Origin: Nitrososphaerota archaeon
GTDB taxonomy: Archaea; Thermoproteota; Nitrososphaeria; Nitrososphaerales; Nitrosopumilaceae
DNA: 22,336 nucleotides
NCBI GenBank assembly: GCA_018263495.1
Contig: JAANXC010000056.1
Span: 1 to 22,336, forward strand
Reading direction: 5' to 3'
The position numbers and the translations under genes were made by a program. Positions 6,512 to 13,871 of the stretch are shown piece after piece (the first letter of the stretch is position 1; each line of letters opens with the position of its first letter). The notes under the pieces were generated by a model, which did no database searches, was not told the DNA's origin, and worked only from the letters and a program-made list of their open reading frames with translations.

Positions 6512-6859
6512 GTGAATAGGATAAAACGACTTTCAATGGAGGTTTTAAAAGACAACAAAGACATGTTTGGAGTTAATTTTGATGAAAATAAGGAAGCCCT
6601 CAACAAAATATCTACGATTACATCTAAAATATTAAAAAATGAACTGGCTGGATACATTACAAAATTTATCAAAAATGAACTTAGAAATGAAACAGAAAAA
6701 ACAGAATCTGCTGAAAATGAGGAACAAATTTCAGAAGATACAGAACCTACCAAGGATGAATCAAAAAGTGAAGTTATAGTGGAAGAACCTACCAAGGATG
6801 AATCAAAAAGTGAAGTTATAGTGGAAGAACCTTCTGCTACAACAAAATTACAAGATTAA
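6512..6859 (+). CDS. rps17e: Ribosomal protein S17e with acidic, repeated C-terminal tail
   Basis: Residues 1-57 match eukaryote/archaeal small-subunit protein S17e: RIKRLSMEVL, then DMFGVNFDENK, then SKILKNELAGYITKFIK. S17e binds the head of the small ribosomal subunit. Archaeal S17e is usually about 60-70 residues. This one is 115 because of a glutamate-rich tail (59-115) containing two exact copies of PTKDESKSEVIVEE (79-92 and 93-106). Start GTG 6512 is chosen because ATATAAAA (6481-6488) lies 27 nt upstream. An in-frame ATG at 6536 would cut off the conserved RIKRLS motif. The tail is probably disordered and its role is unknown. Confidence 0.8.
   Translation: MNRIKRLSMEVLKDNKDMFGVNFDENKEALNKISTITSKILKNELAGYITKFIKNELRNETEKTESAENEEQISEDTEPTKDESKSEVIVEEPTKDESKSEVIVEEPSATTKLQD
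6743..6829 (+). repeat. Perfect 42-bp tandem duplication in the S17e tail
   Basis: Two identical 42-bp units (6746-6787 and 6788-6829) are joined head to tail and preceded by a further shared GAA. Each encodes PTKDESKSEVIVEE. Identity at every third codon position shows a recent or homogenised duplication. The unit length is a multiple of three, so the frame is kept. Confidence 0.95.
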
Positions 6860-6885
6860 TTTTGAACTAATCCCAGGTTAATGTA

Positions 6886-7662
6886 TTGATTACTGTGAAA
6901 TTGCTTGGTGGCGCCAAAAAATCATTTTCCACCGATAAGATAGTTTTGGAAAAAAATACCTCTACCATAAATGAATTGATTAACCATCTCATGCAAATCA
7001 AGCCCAAAGACACATTAGAATTTGACACAAAAAATCTACTCATAGCTGTGAACGGGGTGGATTCCTCGGCACTGCAGGGCTATGATACAAAGCTGAGCGG
7101 CAACGATGAAATCAGTATAATTCCAATCATACATGGAGGTTCCTCCCGTAGAATCCAATTCTCAGTTGCGCAGTCAAATGTAGAGATATTTGACATACTC
7201 TTTGACAAGAGGTTTCATAGAGATTTTTTGGATGAGTTGAGAAACAAACACAAGTATCTAATAATTCAAGCAATAAATCCACAGTTTCTTCTCAGTGTAC
7301 AACATGCCAAAAAAATACTTACAATATCTCTTCATGCAAAAAAAACCAAGACCATGCTTTCAAAAAAAATTGAAACAGACATTTTGCTTAGATTTGCAGC
7401 CACTACACAGATATCAGCAGCCATTAAGGTTGTGGGAAGAAAAATGAATATGGATTATTTGGTAATTGCCATGGGCAAAAAATCTTCCTTGAACAGACTT
7501 TATTTTGAACTCAAGCCATTTCTCAATCCAAAACCACTTTCAAGAAATAACCATCCATTTCTAAAAAGACAATTCAACGTATCAAAAAATCAGCTGTCAG
7601 TAGTACAATCTAAGGATTCACTGGAAGATATCATCGTTGAAAAAGCTACGGTACTAGTCTGA
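6886..7662 (+). CDS. MoaD/ubiquitin-like domain fused to a Cgi121-like (KEOPS) domain
   Basis: The 258-residue protein has two parts. Residues 1-85 form a beta-grasp, MoaD/ThiS/Urm1-like domain: VKLLGGAKKSF opening strand, LLIAVNG central strand, the L-x-GNDEISIIPIIHGG ending, and a Gly-Gly at 84-85. Residues about 97-230 resemble Cgi121, the KEOPS subunit that helps bring tRNA to the t6A-making enzyme, best seen in LLRFAATTQISAAIKVVGRK and DYLVIAMG. The start is probably TTG 6886 or GTG 6895, since no in-frame ATG exists at the 5' end. The last 9 nt overlap the THUMP gene tail to tail, and Sua5 of the same pathway lies just beyond. The internal di-glycine makes processing conceivable. The Cgi121 call is from pattern and context. 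Confidence 0.7.
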   Translation: MITVKLLGGAKKSFSTDKIVLEKNTSTINELINHLMQIKPKDTLEFDTKNLLIAVNGVDSSALQGYDTKLSGNDEISIIPIIHGGSSRRIQFSVAQSNVEIFDILFDKRFHRDFLDELRNKHKYLIIQAINPQFLLSVQHAKKILTISLHAKKTKTMLSKKIETDILLRFAATTQISAAIKVVGRKMNMDYLVIAMGKKSSLNRLYFELKPFLNPKPLSRNNHPFLKRQFNVSKNQLSVVQSKDSLEDIIVEKATVLV

Positions 7663-8172
7663 CATCCGTTTTGCTTTATCTAGGCTGAACATCCCGTCAT
7701 CCTTTAAAATTGATATTCCTGTCTCATTTCCAAGAATCTCTATTAGTATTATCCAGTCAGGTTGATTCAATGAAACTTTATTGGGAAATATTTTTGCAAT
7801 TTCAGTAATTATTTCATTTGATGAAATACTCGTATTTCGCTTCTCAATTGTAATTCTGTAAGAATCATTTTTTTGAATCGCATCCTTTAATTTAATTACA
7901 TTTTGTTTGATTTTATCTATCTCCGTTTCAGTTATCATTTGAATTGGAATTATTCTTAAGCAATATCGGATTAACCAAGGTTCTTCAATCATCTTGTTTT
8001 TGACGTAATCTATAATTTTTGATGGTTCAATTATGGTGTTAACCATCAAAATACCTCTCATACCAACATTCAAAATTTCTGGTTCTTGATCACCTAACTC
8101 ATCAAGTATTTTGCTTATCTCATTTTTTGTTTCTGATTCAAGACTTCTGGCACAGGTAATAATTAGATTCAA
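7654..8172 (-). CDS. THUMP-domain RNA-binding protein
   Basis: A 172-residue protein consisting mainly of a THUMP domain with its N-terminal ferredoxin-like part. It begins NLIITCARSLESETKNEI, continues through VGMRGILMVNT and the LRIIPIQ strand, and ends in strands and helices such as SYRITIEKRNTSISSNEII and LNQPDWIILIEILGNETGISIL. THUMP domains bind tRNA acceptor arms. Stand-alone archaeal and yeast forms (Tan1-like) assist tRNA-modifying enzymes such as the ac4C acetyltransferase. The TTG start overlaps the TGA of sua5 as TTGA, so translation is probably coupled. No catalytic domain is present. The partner enzyme is not in this window. Confidence 0.8.
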   Translation of the reverse strand: MNLIITCARSLESETKNEISKILDELGDQEPEILNVGMRGILMVNTIIEPSKIIDYVKNKMIEEPWLIRYCLRIIPIQMITETEIDKIKQNVIKLKDAIQKNDSYRITIEKRNTSISSNEIITEIAKIFPNKVSLNQPDWIILIEILGNETGISILKDDGMFSLDKAKRMSD

Positions 8173-8768
8173 GTTAATTCTTTTATCATTTCTTCTGAGA
8201 CACTTCCTTTTCTAAGAATCTTTACGTCATTATTTTCAATTTCAACAATTGTTGATTCACCTTGACTTGAAATTATTCCTCCATCTATTAGTAAATCATA
8301 GCCACTTAGATTCTTATCACATTCCTTCGGATCATTAAATGGAGCAGTACCAGAAATATTGGCACTTGTACCCACCAATAATTTACATTCTTTAAGAAGT
8401 GCCAAAACGCATTGATTGTTAGGCACTCTAACAGCAATTTTTCCTTCAAGATCTAATGATTTTTGAATTTCCTTATCCTTTATTTTTAATATTAATGTAA
8501 TTGGACCAGGCCAAAACTTTTCTGCAATTTTTTCTTCTAACGAATTAAATTCTGCAATTTTTTCTAATTCTTTTTTTGAATATCCAAGCACAGGAAAAGA
8601 TTTTGTTTTTTTCCTTTTTTTGATTTCATATAGAGATAACACCGCATCATGATTGTAAGGGTTACATCCCAAACCATAGACAGTATCTGTAGGAAAAACT
8701 ACAATTGCACCATCGTTAATTGCTTTAGTTGCTATTTGTATATCTACATCATTGCATGAAATTTTCAA
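8169..8768 (-). CDS. Threonylcarbamoyl-AMP synthase (Sua5/YrdC family)
   Basis: This 199-residue YrdC-domain protein makes threonylcarbamoyl-AMP from threonine, bicarbonate and ATP, the first step of tRNA t6A37 synthesis. Motifs are PTDTVYGLG (26-34), the KxRxxxxxP-type basic loop KKRKKTKSFP (50-59), FWPGPITLIL (85-94), VRVPN (113-117) and TSANISG (134-140). It lacks the extra C-terminal Sua5 domain found in some archaea, so it is YrdC-like in size. Start TTG 8768 is the only suitable start, about 25 nt from an AATATTAAA TATA-like box. It is followed by the coupled THUMP gene and preceded by an HTH gene 31 nt upstream. A palindrome lies over its promoter. Confidence 0.9.
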   Translation of the reverse strand: MKISCNDVDIQIATKAINDGAIVVFPTDTVYGLGCNPYNHDAVLSLYEIKKRKKTKSFPVLGYSKKELEKIAEFNSLEEKIAEKFWPGPITLILKIKDKEIQKSLDLEGKIAVRVPNNQCVLALLKECKLLVGTSANISGTAPFNDPKECDKNLSGYDLLIDGGIISSQGESTIVEIENNDVKILRKGSVSEEMIKELT

Positions 8769-8787
8769 ATTATTTACATTTTTTAAT

Positions 8788-8805
8788 ATTTAGTTCTAAC
8801 TAAAT
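8788..8805. promoter_or_regulatory. Perfect palindrome at the sua5 promoter and HTH stop codon
   Basis: ATTTAGTT-CT-AACTAAAT is a perfect 8-bp inverted repeat with a 2-bp spacer. It covers the stop codon of the HTH gene and touches the TATA-like box of sua5. In the direction of transcription it is followed by an A-rich rather than T-rich stretch, so an operator is more likely than a terminator. Binding by the adjacent HTH protein is an inference. Confidence 0.45.
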
Positions 8806-9087
8806 AGTTAATCCAAAATCGTCCGAGAATTCTCTAAACGTTTTGTATGCCGCAAGAAATTCTCTTCCTGAAGGACTAGTTTTATAACGATAAGATCTTT
8901 TTGAAGTTACTTGTTCCAAGAGACCTTGCGAAACTAAATTATTCAAAATTCTAGAAAGTCGTCCATGTGAAATATTTGCATTTCTAATAATATGTGTAAT
9001 AGTAGTACCTTCGTATTCGTCGATTTCTTGTGTAGCTGTATCTAGTATTTCTCCAACTATTTTCATTTGTGTTCTGTGTTCAGCCAT
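8800..9087 (-). CDS. Winged helix-turn-helix DNA-binding protein (paralogue)
   Basis: A 95-residue winged HTH of the same family as the protein at 2186-2467. After MAEHRTQMKIVGEILDTA the chain runs through EGTTITHIIRNANIS to the recognition helix SHGRLSRILNNLVSQGLL, then the wing (TSKRSYRYKTSPSGREFL) and the C-terminal helix ending DDFGLTI. It probably acts as a dimeric transcription regulator. ATG 9087 lies about 25 nt from a TATATG box near 9110-9114. It is 31 nt upstream of sua5 on the same strand, and the palindrome between them is a candidate site for it. The ligand or signal is unknown. Confidence 0.85.
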   Translation of the reverse strand: MAEHRTQMKIVGEILDTATQEIDEYEGTTITHIIRNANISHGRLSRILNNLVSQGLLEQVTSKRSYRYKTSPSGREFLAAYKTFREFSDDFGLTI

Positions 9088-9194
9088 ACTTTCATTACTC
9101 CTATATCCTATATGTTATTGAGTATATTTTTCCATATATTATAAAGATAAAATATTTTGACTATCTAATGCATTCCTACGATCAGTTTAAACTC

Positions 9195-9833
9195 CTACAA
9201 ATTTTCATCAAATGAAATTTTCCGCAATGGGATTTTCGAGACTGGAATGCCCACTGAGATCAATCCCGCAATTTTAACTATAATTGAAGTCACATACAAA
9301 ACGGTTTCAGGAAATACAAACGAATACCATCCAATAAATTCACCAAACCCCAAAAGACCAAGACCAACAGCAACAAAAAGTGTTGATTTTTTTCTTCCTT
9401 GAATATATGATAACATAGTTTCGATAGCACCATACACTAACAAAATAAATGAAACCGCTCTGAGTATGTTTTCAACATAATTGAACGATACTAAGAATAA
9501 CGGTATAGCTCCTATAGATCTAAAATATCTTGATTTGGGAAAGAAAGTTCTGATAGTATGAGAAAATGCAATAAACCAATATCCAACTACTTGGGTGGCA
9601 ACACCCAATGTTGAAATTCCTCTATTAATATCTCCAGTTTTGAAAATAAAATCATCAAGAATAAATCCTGCCGCTAATATTCCAAAACCGATTCCAATTG
9701 CAAAAAAAGCTATTGATAATCTAAATAATGTAGGACTGGCAGTATTTTTGAATCCTATATATGAAATAGTACCAATAACAAGACCTACTAAGAGTCCTAC
9801 CAGATTTAGAATTATTTCAAGAAAGAATTCCAA
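9195..9833 (-). CDS. Multipass membrane protein, unknown function
   Basis: A 212-residue, strongly hydrophobic protein with about six to seven transmembrane helices, beginning MEFFLEIILNLVGLLVGL and ending in a short polar tail (KIPLRKISFDENL). There is no signal for a known transporter or enzyme. Short charged loops (SHTIRTFFPKSRYFRS, YIQGRKKS) suggest a compact bundle. I recall thaumarchaeal hypothetical membrane proteins of this size but cannot name a family. The start is TTG 9833: a TATA-like TTATTTAAAA centred about 27 nt upstream supports a leaderless TTG, and no ATG lies near. It is preceded by a zinc-ribbon gene on the opposite side of a gap and stands alone. Confidence 0.75.
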   Translation of the reverse strand: MEFFLEIILNLVGLLVGLVIGTISYIGFKNTASPTLFRLSIAFFAIGIGFGILAAGFILDDFIFKTGDINRGISTLGVATQVVGYWFIAFSHTIRTFFPKSRYFRSIGAIPLFLVSFNYVENILRAVSFILLVYGAIETMLSYIQGRKKSTLFVAVGLGLLGFGEFIGWYSFVFPETVLYVTSIIVKIAGLISVGIPVSKIPLRKISFDENL

Positions 9834-9910
9834 TTACGCTGACTCAGTTACTGTTTTAAATAAGGTTTGAGAACAAGTTTTCTAACTTTTTGATTCATTA
9901 CATTCTAACA

Positions 9911-10120
9911 TTAATCCCATTCATCTAGGCTACCAGCTGTTTGACCCTCAGTACTACCAGCATAATCTCCAAGTATGTCAGAATATGTTGAATCAGAGTG
10001 TGCAATATATCTAACATATTCCCCATAACTCATTTCCAAATTGCATTTTGTACAAGTAACTAGAGAAAAATCTGGAGTTAATTCTGCATCTTCTTTACAC
10101 TTTGGGCATTTTATCTTCAT
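9911..10120 (-). CDS. Small zinc-ribbon protein
   Basis: A 69-residue protein with C5-x2-C8 and C23-x2-C26 knuckles (CPKC and CTKC) forming a zinc ribbon, followed by an aromatic helix (SYGEYVRYIAH) and an acidic, glycine-rich tail that is probably disordered. ATG 10120 lies about 26 nt from a TAATAATAGA box on the minus strand. The gene is divergent from the YggX-like gene, which also has Cys pairs. Likely a nucleic-acid or protein adaptor. No family name is supported. Confidence 0.75.
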   Translation of the reverse strand: MKIKCPKCKEDAELTPDFSLVTCTKCNLEMSYGEYVRYIAHSDSTYSDILGDYAGSTEGQTAGSLDEWD

Positions 10121-10195
10121 ATGTCATATTCATGGTGTTATCTATTATTACTATTGATCTGAAAAAAATAAAAGGAGTGACAAATCAACAAAAAT

Positions 10196-10474
10196 ATGAC
10201 TCGTACTTGTACCAAATGTAAAAATGAAATTCCTGATAATGAGGAATTAGAACCAGTTCCATCTTCTTATCCTTGCTGTACCAAATGTTGGGGCGAATGG
10301 AAGGAGAACCGTGTTATGGTAATAAACGAAATGAGGCTAGATATGTCATTAAAGGATCATCGAAAGTTACTAAAAAAACATGAAAAGGTATTCGTTGGTG
10401 TGTTAACTCCTGAGGGAGACGTCGTTGATTATACAAATGAAGATAATAGAAATCCGGAAGAACCACCCGCCTAA
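10196..10474 (+). CDS. YggX-like protein with N-terminal zinc ribbon
   Basis: A 92-residue protein. Residues 3-31 hold two Cys pairs (CTKC and CCTKC). Residues 32-65 match the Fe(2+)-trafficking (YggX) motif: W-x-EW, then VMVINEMRLDMSLKDHRKLL and a KVFVGV strand. Bacterial YggX helps protect iron-sulfur proteins and handle labile iron; the archaeal zinc-ribbon version is less studied. A TATA-like AAAAAAATAAAAGG lies about 26 nt upstream of the ATG. Its stop overlaps the convergent orphan gene by 4 nt. The assignment is by motif resemblance, so the iron role is tentative. Confidence 0.65.
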   Translation: MTRTCTKCKNEIPDNEELEPVPSSYPCCTKCWGEWKENRVMVINEMRLDMSLKDHRKLLKKHEKVFVGVLTPEGDVVDYTNEDNRNPEEPPA

Positions 10475-10953
10475 AAATCAATAAGCCTTCTGGCATTTTC
10501 CGGAACTAGTAAAATCAATTTTCTTTTTGAATCTTGATCTAAATTTTTAACTGCTTTTTGAATTGAAATTGATATAATATCCTGATTTGCTTGCTCCAAG
10601 CTCAGAAATATCCCAAGAATACCGTCCAAGTTAAACGCAATTATCTTTTGAGGTGAATTAATTATATGCTTGATATAGTTTGAAAACATTGTATACCTAT
10701 TTTCTTCAGAAACTGTGCAAAGCACTTCGAGCCATGTCTTGAACAGTTTTGAAAAATTTGGAAATGGTATGGTTGGTCCAGCATCTAGGGCATTATTGAT
10801 AATTTCTGATTTTTCGGGCTCTGACATTGAGAAAAACTCTGTCATTCTTTTCTTAAGAATGGGCTTTCTAAGGAAATCTGGTAGGCTTGCAAGATTTATT
10901 ATTATATTCCCTGCATAATTTGGCTCAGACAATACAATGATTGTTTCTAACAC
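10471..10953 (-). CDS. Hypothetical helical protein upstream of purA
   Basis: A 160-residue, mostly helical protein not recognised as a known family. It starts at GTG 10953 (MLETIIVLSEPNYAGN), has leucine/isoleucine-rich helices with evenly spaced charges, and ends LLVPENARRLIDF. There is no signal peptide, membrane segment or metal site. The repeated helix-turn-helix look is compatible with a small alpha-solenoid or adaptor, which is speculation. It is divergent from purA across a 57-nt gap holding the purA promoter, and its stop overlaps that of the YggX-like gene. Confidence 0.7.
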   Translation of the reverse strand: MLETIIVLSEPNYAGNIIINLASLPDFLRKPILKKRMTEFFSMSEPEKSEIINNALDAGPTIPFPNFSKLFKTWLEVLCTVSEENRYTMFSNYIKHIINSPQKIIAFNLDGILGIFLSLEQANQDIISISIQKAVKNLDQDSKRKLILLVPENARRLIDF

Positions 10954-11010
10954 AGGTATTAACCATAACTTGTTGTTGAATTAAATATATGAAAACTACA
11001 GCATCTGTGT

Positions 11011-12015
11011 ATGCCTTCAACTGTTGTGGTGGGTGGCTTTTTTGGCGACGAGGGGAAGGGAAAAATCATCTCATATCTGTCAAAAAAGGATAATCCATCA
11101 ATTGTTGTTCGTGGAGGAGCCGGACCAAATGCAGGACATACAATCAAAGATGGCAGTACTACTTACAAAGTACGCATGTTGCCAAGTGGATTTTTAAATA
11201 AAAATGCCAAAGTCATGATTGGACCTGGAGTAGTTGTTAACCCTGATATCTTTTTTAAAGAAATACAAGAGTATGGTGTTTCAGGTAGAGCATTTATGGA
11301 TAAACACTGCGGAATAATTGAGCAAAGCCATCTTGACCAGGATTCTAAAGGTAGATTGAAGGAAAAGATTGGAAGCACTGGCTCAGGAACTGGTCCAGCA
11401 AATGCTGAACGTGCAATGAGAACACTAAAGATGGCAAAAGACGTTGAATCACTTTCCTCATACGTTACAGATGTACCAGCTGAGGTTCATTCTGCACTAA
11501 AAGATCAAAAGAGTGTTCTAATAGAAGGCACACAAGGCACCCATCTATCATTATGGCACGGAACTTATCCATTTGTTACTTCTAAGGATGTTACTGCATC
11601 AGGCATATGTGCAGATATCGGTATAGGTCCAAAGCATGTGGATGAAGTTCTAGTCGTGTTTAAGGCATACTTGACACGCGTTGGGACGGGACCAATGCCT
11701 GGTGAGCTTAATGCCGAAGAAACTGAGCAAAAGGGATGGGCTGAGTTTGGTACAGTAACAGGAAGACCTAGGCGTGCTGCGGAATTTGATTTTGATTTAG
11801 CACGAAGAGCAATTATGCTTAATAGTGCAACACAACTGGCTATAACAAAATTAGATGTAAGATTTCCTGAATGTGCAGGCGTAAAGTCTTACAACGACTT
11901 GAGTGATGAGGCTAAATCTTTTATAAAAAATATTGAAGACAAACTTCAGGTTGCAGTCACGCTTATCGGAACCGGTCCACTCGTGGATGATGTCATAGAC
12001 ATTAGATCTGGTTAG
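11011..12015 (+). CDS. purA: Adenylosuccinate synthetase
   Basis: This 334-residue enzyme joins aspartate to IMP using GTP, the committed step to AMP. Motifs in order: the GTP loop GDEGKGK (12-18, with catalytic Asp13), NAGHT (40-44, catalytic His43), STGSGTGPA (122-130), EGTQGTHLS (172-180), TGRPRRAAEFD (250-260) and the guanine-recognition TKLD (279-282). It is about 90 residues shorter than bacterial PurA, as in many archaea. A TATA-like AAATATATG centred about 24 nt upstream supports ATG 11011 and a leaderless mRNA. pyrF lies 0.7 kb downstream on the same strand, so purine and pyrimidine genes are clustered. Confidence 0.96.
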   Translation: MPSTVVVGGFFGDEGKGKIISYLSKKDNPSIVVRGGAGPNAGHTIKDGSTTYKVRMLPSGFLNKNAKVMIGPGVVVNPDIFFKEIQEYGVSGRAFMDKHCGIIEQSHLDQDSKGRLKEKIGSTGSGTGPANAERAMRTLKMAKDVESLSSYVTDVPAEVHSALKDQKSVLIEGTQGTHLSLWHGTYPFVTSKDVTASGICADIGIGPKHVDEVLVVFKAYLTRVGTGPMPGELNAEETEQKGWAEFGTVTGRPRRAAEFDFDLARRAIMLNSATQLAITKLDVRFPECAGVKSYNDLSDEAKSFIKNIEDKLQVAVTLIGTGPLVDDVIDIRSG

Positions 12016-12056
12016 TTTTGGTTATCCTTTAATTTAGTATTCTGATTTTATTTTTT

Positions 12057-12722
12057 ATGGACAAGTTTCCGAGCTATATTCAAGTAAACTCGCCTTTGGA
12101 ATTTACTAGGTTAGTATGCGCATTAGAGAGAGCACCTAGAGTGTCATTCCTTCATGAACATAAGGGTACAAAAGTTCTTTCAGTTCAAATGGATTTGCTC
12201 AAAGAAAGTCCTGTCATATATTATACCCCAATTGAAAATTTTAACCATTACTTATCTTATGGTTTCAAATTTGGTAAGGAAGAATCATTAATGGTGGAAT
12301 CCACAATTGATAATTCAAAGATGTATTCTCCAATTGTAAAAATAAAATCATTACCACAATCTCTTAAACCATCGTCTGATAATAATTCTGCAAAATACCA
12401 GCCTATTGAATTAGATGACTTGGGAAGTCTGGCTAAACTTAGTTATGGTTTTGAAGATGCACCGTTTCCATTATTTGCATTTCCATTTCAGGGACGGTGG
12501 TTACTTGGAGTCTTTCTTACTTTTAATGAAGATGGAGATTCATATTTCTGTTATGTTGTGTTAAAAGAAGAGCCGATTAAACCATTTTTAAAACACAGTA
12601 CATCTAATGGTTCTGAGCCCATCTTAGTAGATAATACCGGCGAACATGGCTATTCTTACATCAAAATAGTTAAACTACACGATACACATCCACTGGTCAA
12701 CTATGACCAAATTCAAAACTAG
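12057..12722 (+). CDS. Hypothetical protein between purA and pyrF
   Basis: A 221-residue soluble protein I do not recognise. It is rich in beta-strand-like segments (KVLSVQMDLL, PVIYYTPIENF, FPFQGRWLLGVFLTF, SYFCYVVLKEE) and has few cysteines, so a beta-barrel or PAS-like fold is possible but unproven. It starts at ATG 12057, 41 nt after purA, and its last 20 nt overlap the start of pyrF in another frame. This suggests cotranscription and translational coupling with pyrF. It is probably lineage-specific. Confidence 0.75.
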   Translation: MDKFPSYIQVNSPLEFTRLVCALERAPRVSFLHEHKGTKVLSVQMDLLKESPVIYYTPIENFNHYLSYGFKFGKEESLMVESTIDNSKMYSPIVKIKSLPQSLKPSSDNNSAKYQPIELDDLGSLAKLSYGFEDAPFPLFAFPFQGRWLLGVFLTFNEDGDSYFCYVVLKEEPIKPFLKHSTSNGSEPILVDNTGEHGYSYIKIVKLHDTHPLVNYDQIQN

Positions 12723-13443
12723 AATTTCAAAATCTTCTAAGAATAGTCGGATCATACTTGCCAATGATTATAGCTCGGCAAATACGAAAATTGTTTCACA
12801 GACGATCAAGAACATCAAAACCATGCACAAATTTCTATGTGGCATTAAGTTGAATTTCCACGCATTGTTACCGTTAGGAAAAAAAGAGATTGTGAAAATC
12901 AATAAAACCGCTCATCAGTATGGACTTCAAACAATTGCTGACATAAAATTGAATGACATAGGAAACACAAATCAAATAACGTCAAAAACATTATGGGGTT
13001 TTGGATTTGATGCGATTATAATAAATCCAATAATGGGTCCTAAAAGCCTCAAGAAAATTGTTACAGAAGCACACAAACGAGATAGAGGTGTAATTGCATT
13101 ATGTCATATGAGCGCACCTGAAGCTAAGGCATCATATGAGATTAACGTAAGTCTTTCAAAAAATTCAAAGCCTAAACCGCTGTATCAATTGTTCTTAAAA
13201 TGGGCCATGTCAAGCGGGGCTGACGGAATAATTGTTGGTGCAACTTATCCGAAAATCATAAGTCATTGCAAGAAAATTTCTGGTAAAAAACTTGACATCT
13301 ATTCCCCTGGAATTGGTACGCAAGGTGGAAGTGTAACGAAAGCGATTACAAGTGGTAGTGACTTTCTGATTGTGGGAAGAACAATTCTTGGTTCCAAAAA
13401 CCCTGCACGTACCGCAAAACAATTACAACTAGCAAGTACTTGA
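12703..13443 (+). CDS. pyrF: Orotidine 5'-phosphate decarboxylase
   Basis: This 246-residue TIM-barrel enzyme converts OMP to UMP, the last step of de novo pyrimidine synthesis. The catalytic signature appears as D80-x-K82-x-x-D85-I-x-x-T (IADIKLNDIGNTN). The phosphate-binding ends are SPGIGTQGG (201-209) and IVGRTI (223-228). It is slightly longer than most archaeal PyrF (about 210-230) because of a basic N-terminus (KFKTRISKSSKNSR) and an insert near 150-160. The ATG lies inside the preceding orphan gene. Its 3' end overlaps the Nudix gene by 15 nt, tail to tail. Confidence 0.93.
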   Translation: MTKFKTRISKSSKNSRIILANDYSSANTKIVSQTIKNIKTMHKFLCGIKLNFHALLPLGKKEIVKINKTAHQYGLQTIADIKLNDIGNTNQITSKTLWGFGFDAIIINPIMGPKSLKKIVTEAHKRDRGVIALCHMSAPEAKASYEINVSLSKNSKPKPLYQLFLKWAMSSGADGIIVGATYPKIISHCKKISGKKLDIYSPGIGTQGGSVTKAITSGSDFLIVGRTILGSKNPARTAKQLQLAST

Positions 13444-13848
13444 CAGAAATTGATTTGCTTTGGATAACACATTTTTAGCATTTTCGAATGTGGTCTTTTT
13501 TAGAGCATCGTTATATTCTAACCAAATGTAGTCATTATGTTCGTGAGATAGTTTGATGTTTTTTTCATTAGTTTTTGCCAAGAAGAAAATAACTTTTTTA
13601 TGAATATCCGCCTTTCTAAATCTAAAATCATATTCTACAGATTCTTCAAAATCATCTATAAATTCAATATTGGTAATACCTGTTTCCTCCCTCGTTTCTC
13701 TTATAGCTGCTTCATGCGATGTCTCATTTTGCTCAATCTTTCCCTTAACAAAGTCCCAGTGTCCCTGTGGGTAATTTAACAACAGGAACTCATTTTTATC
13801 TGAATCATTTCTAAACAAAACAATACCCGCAGATTTTTCAGTTCCCAT
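13429..13848 (-). CDS. Nudix hydrolase, Ap4A-hydrolase-like
   Basis: A 139-residue Nudix protein with a complete Nudix box: G36-x5-E42-x7-R50-E-x-x-E-E-x-G57-I. The surrounding sequence (SAGIVLFRN, then LLLNYPQGHWDFVKGKIEQNET) matches bis(5'-nucleosyl)-tetraphosphatase types, which cleave diadenosine tetraphosphate to ATP and AMP; other dinucleotide or cap-like substrates cannot be excluded. It starts at ATG 13848, 23 nt after the stop of the cis-prenyltransferase gene, so the two probably share an operon. The 3' end overlaps pyrF. Confidence 0.9.
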   Translation of the reverse strand: MGTEKSAGIVLFRNDSDKNEFLLLNYPQGHWDFVKGKIEQNETSHEAAIRETREETGITNIEFIDDFEESVEYDFRFRKADIHKKVIFFLAKTNEKNIKLSHEHNDYIWLEYNDALKKTTFENAKNVLSKANQFLSSTC

Positions 13849-13871
13849 ATTGTGATAGATTTTATCTCAGG

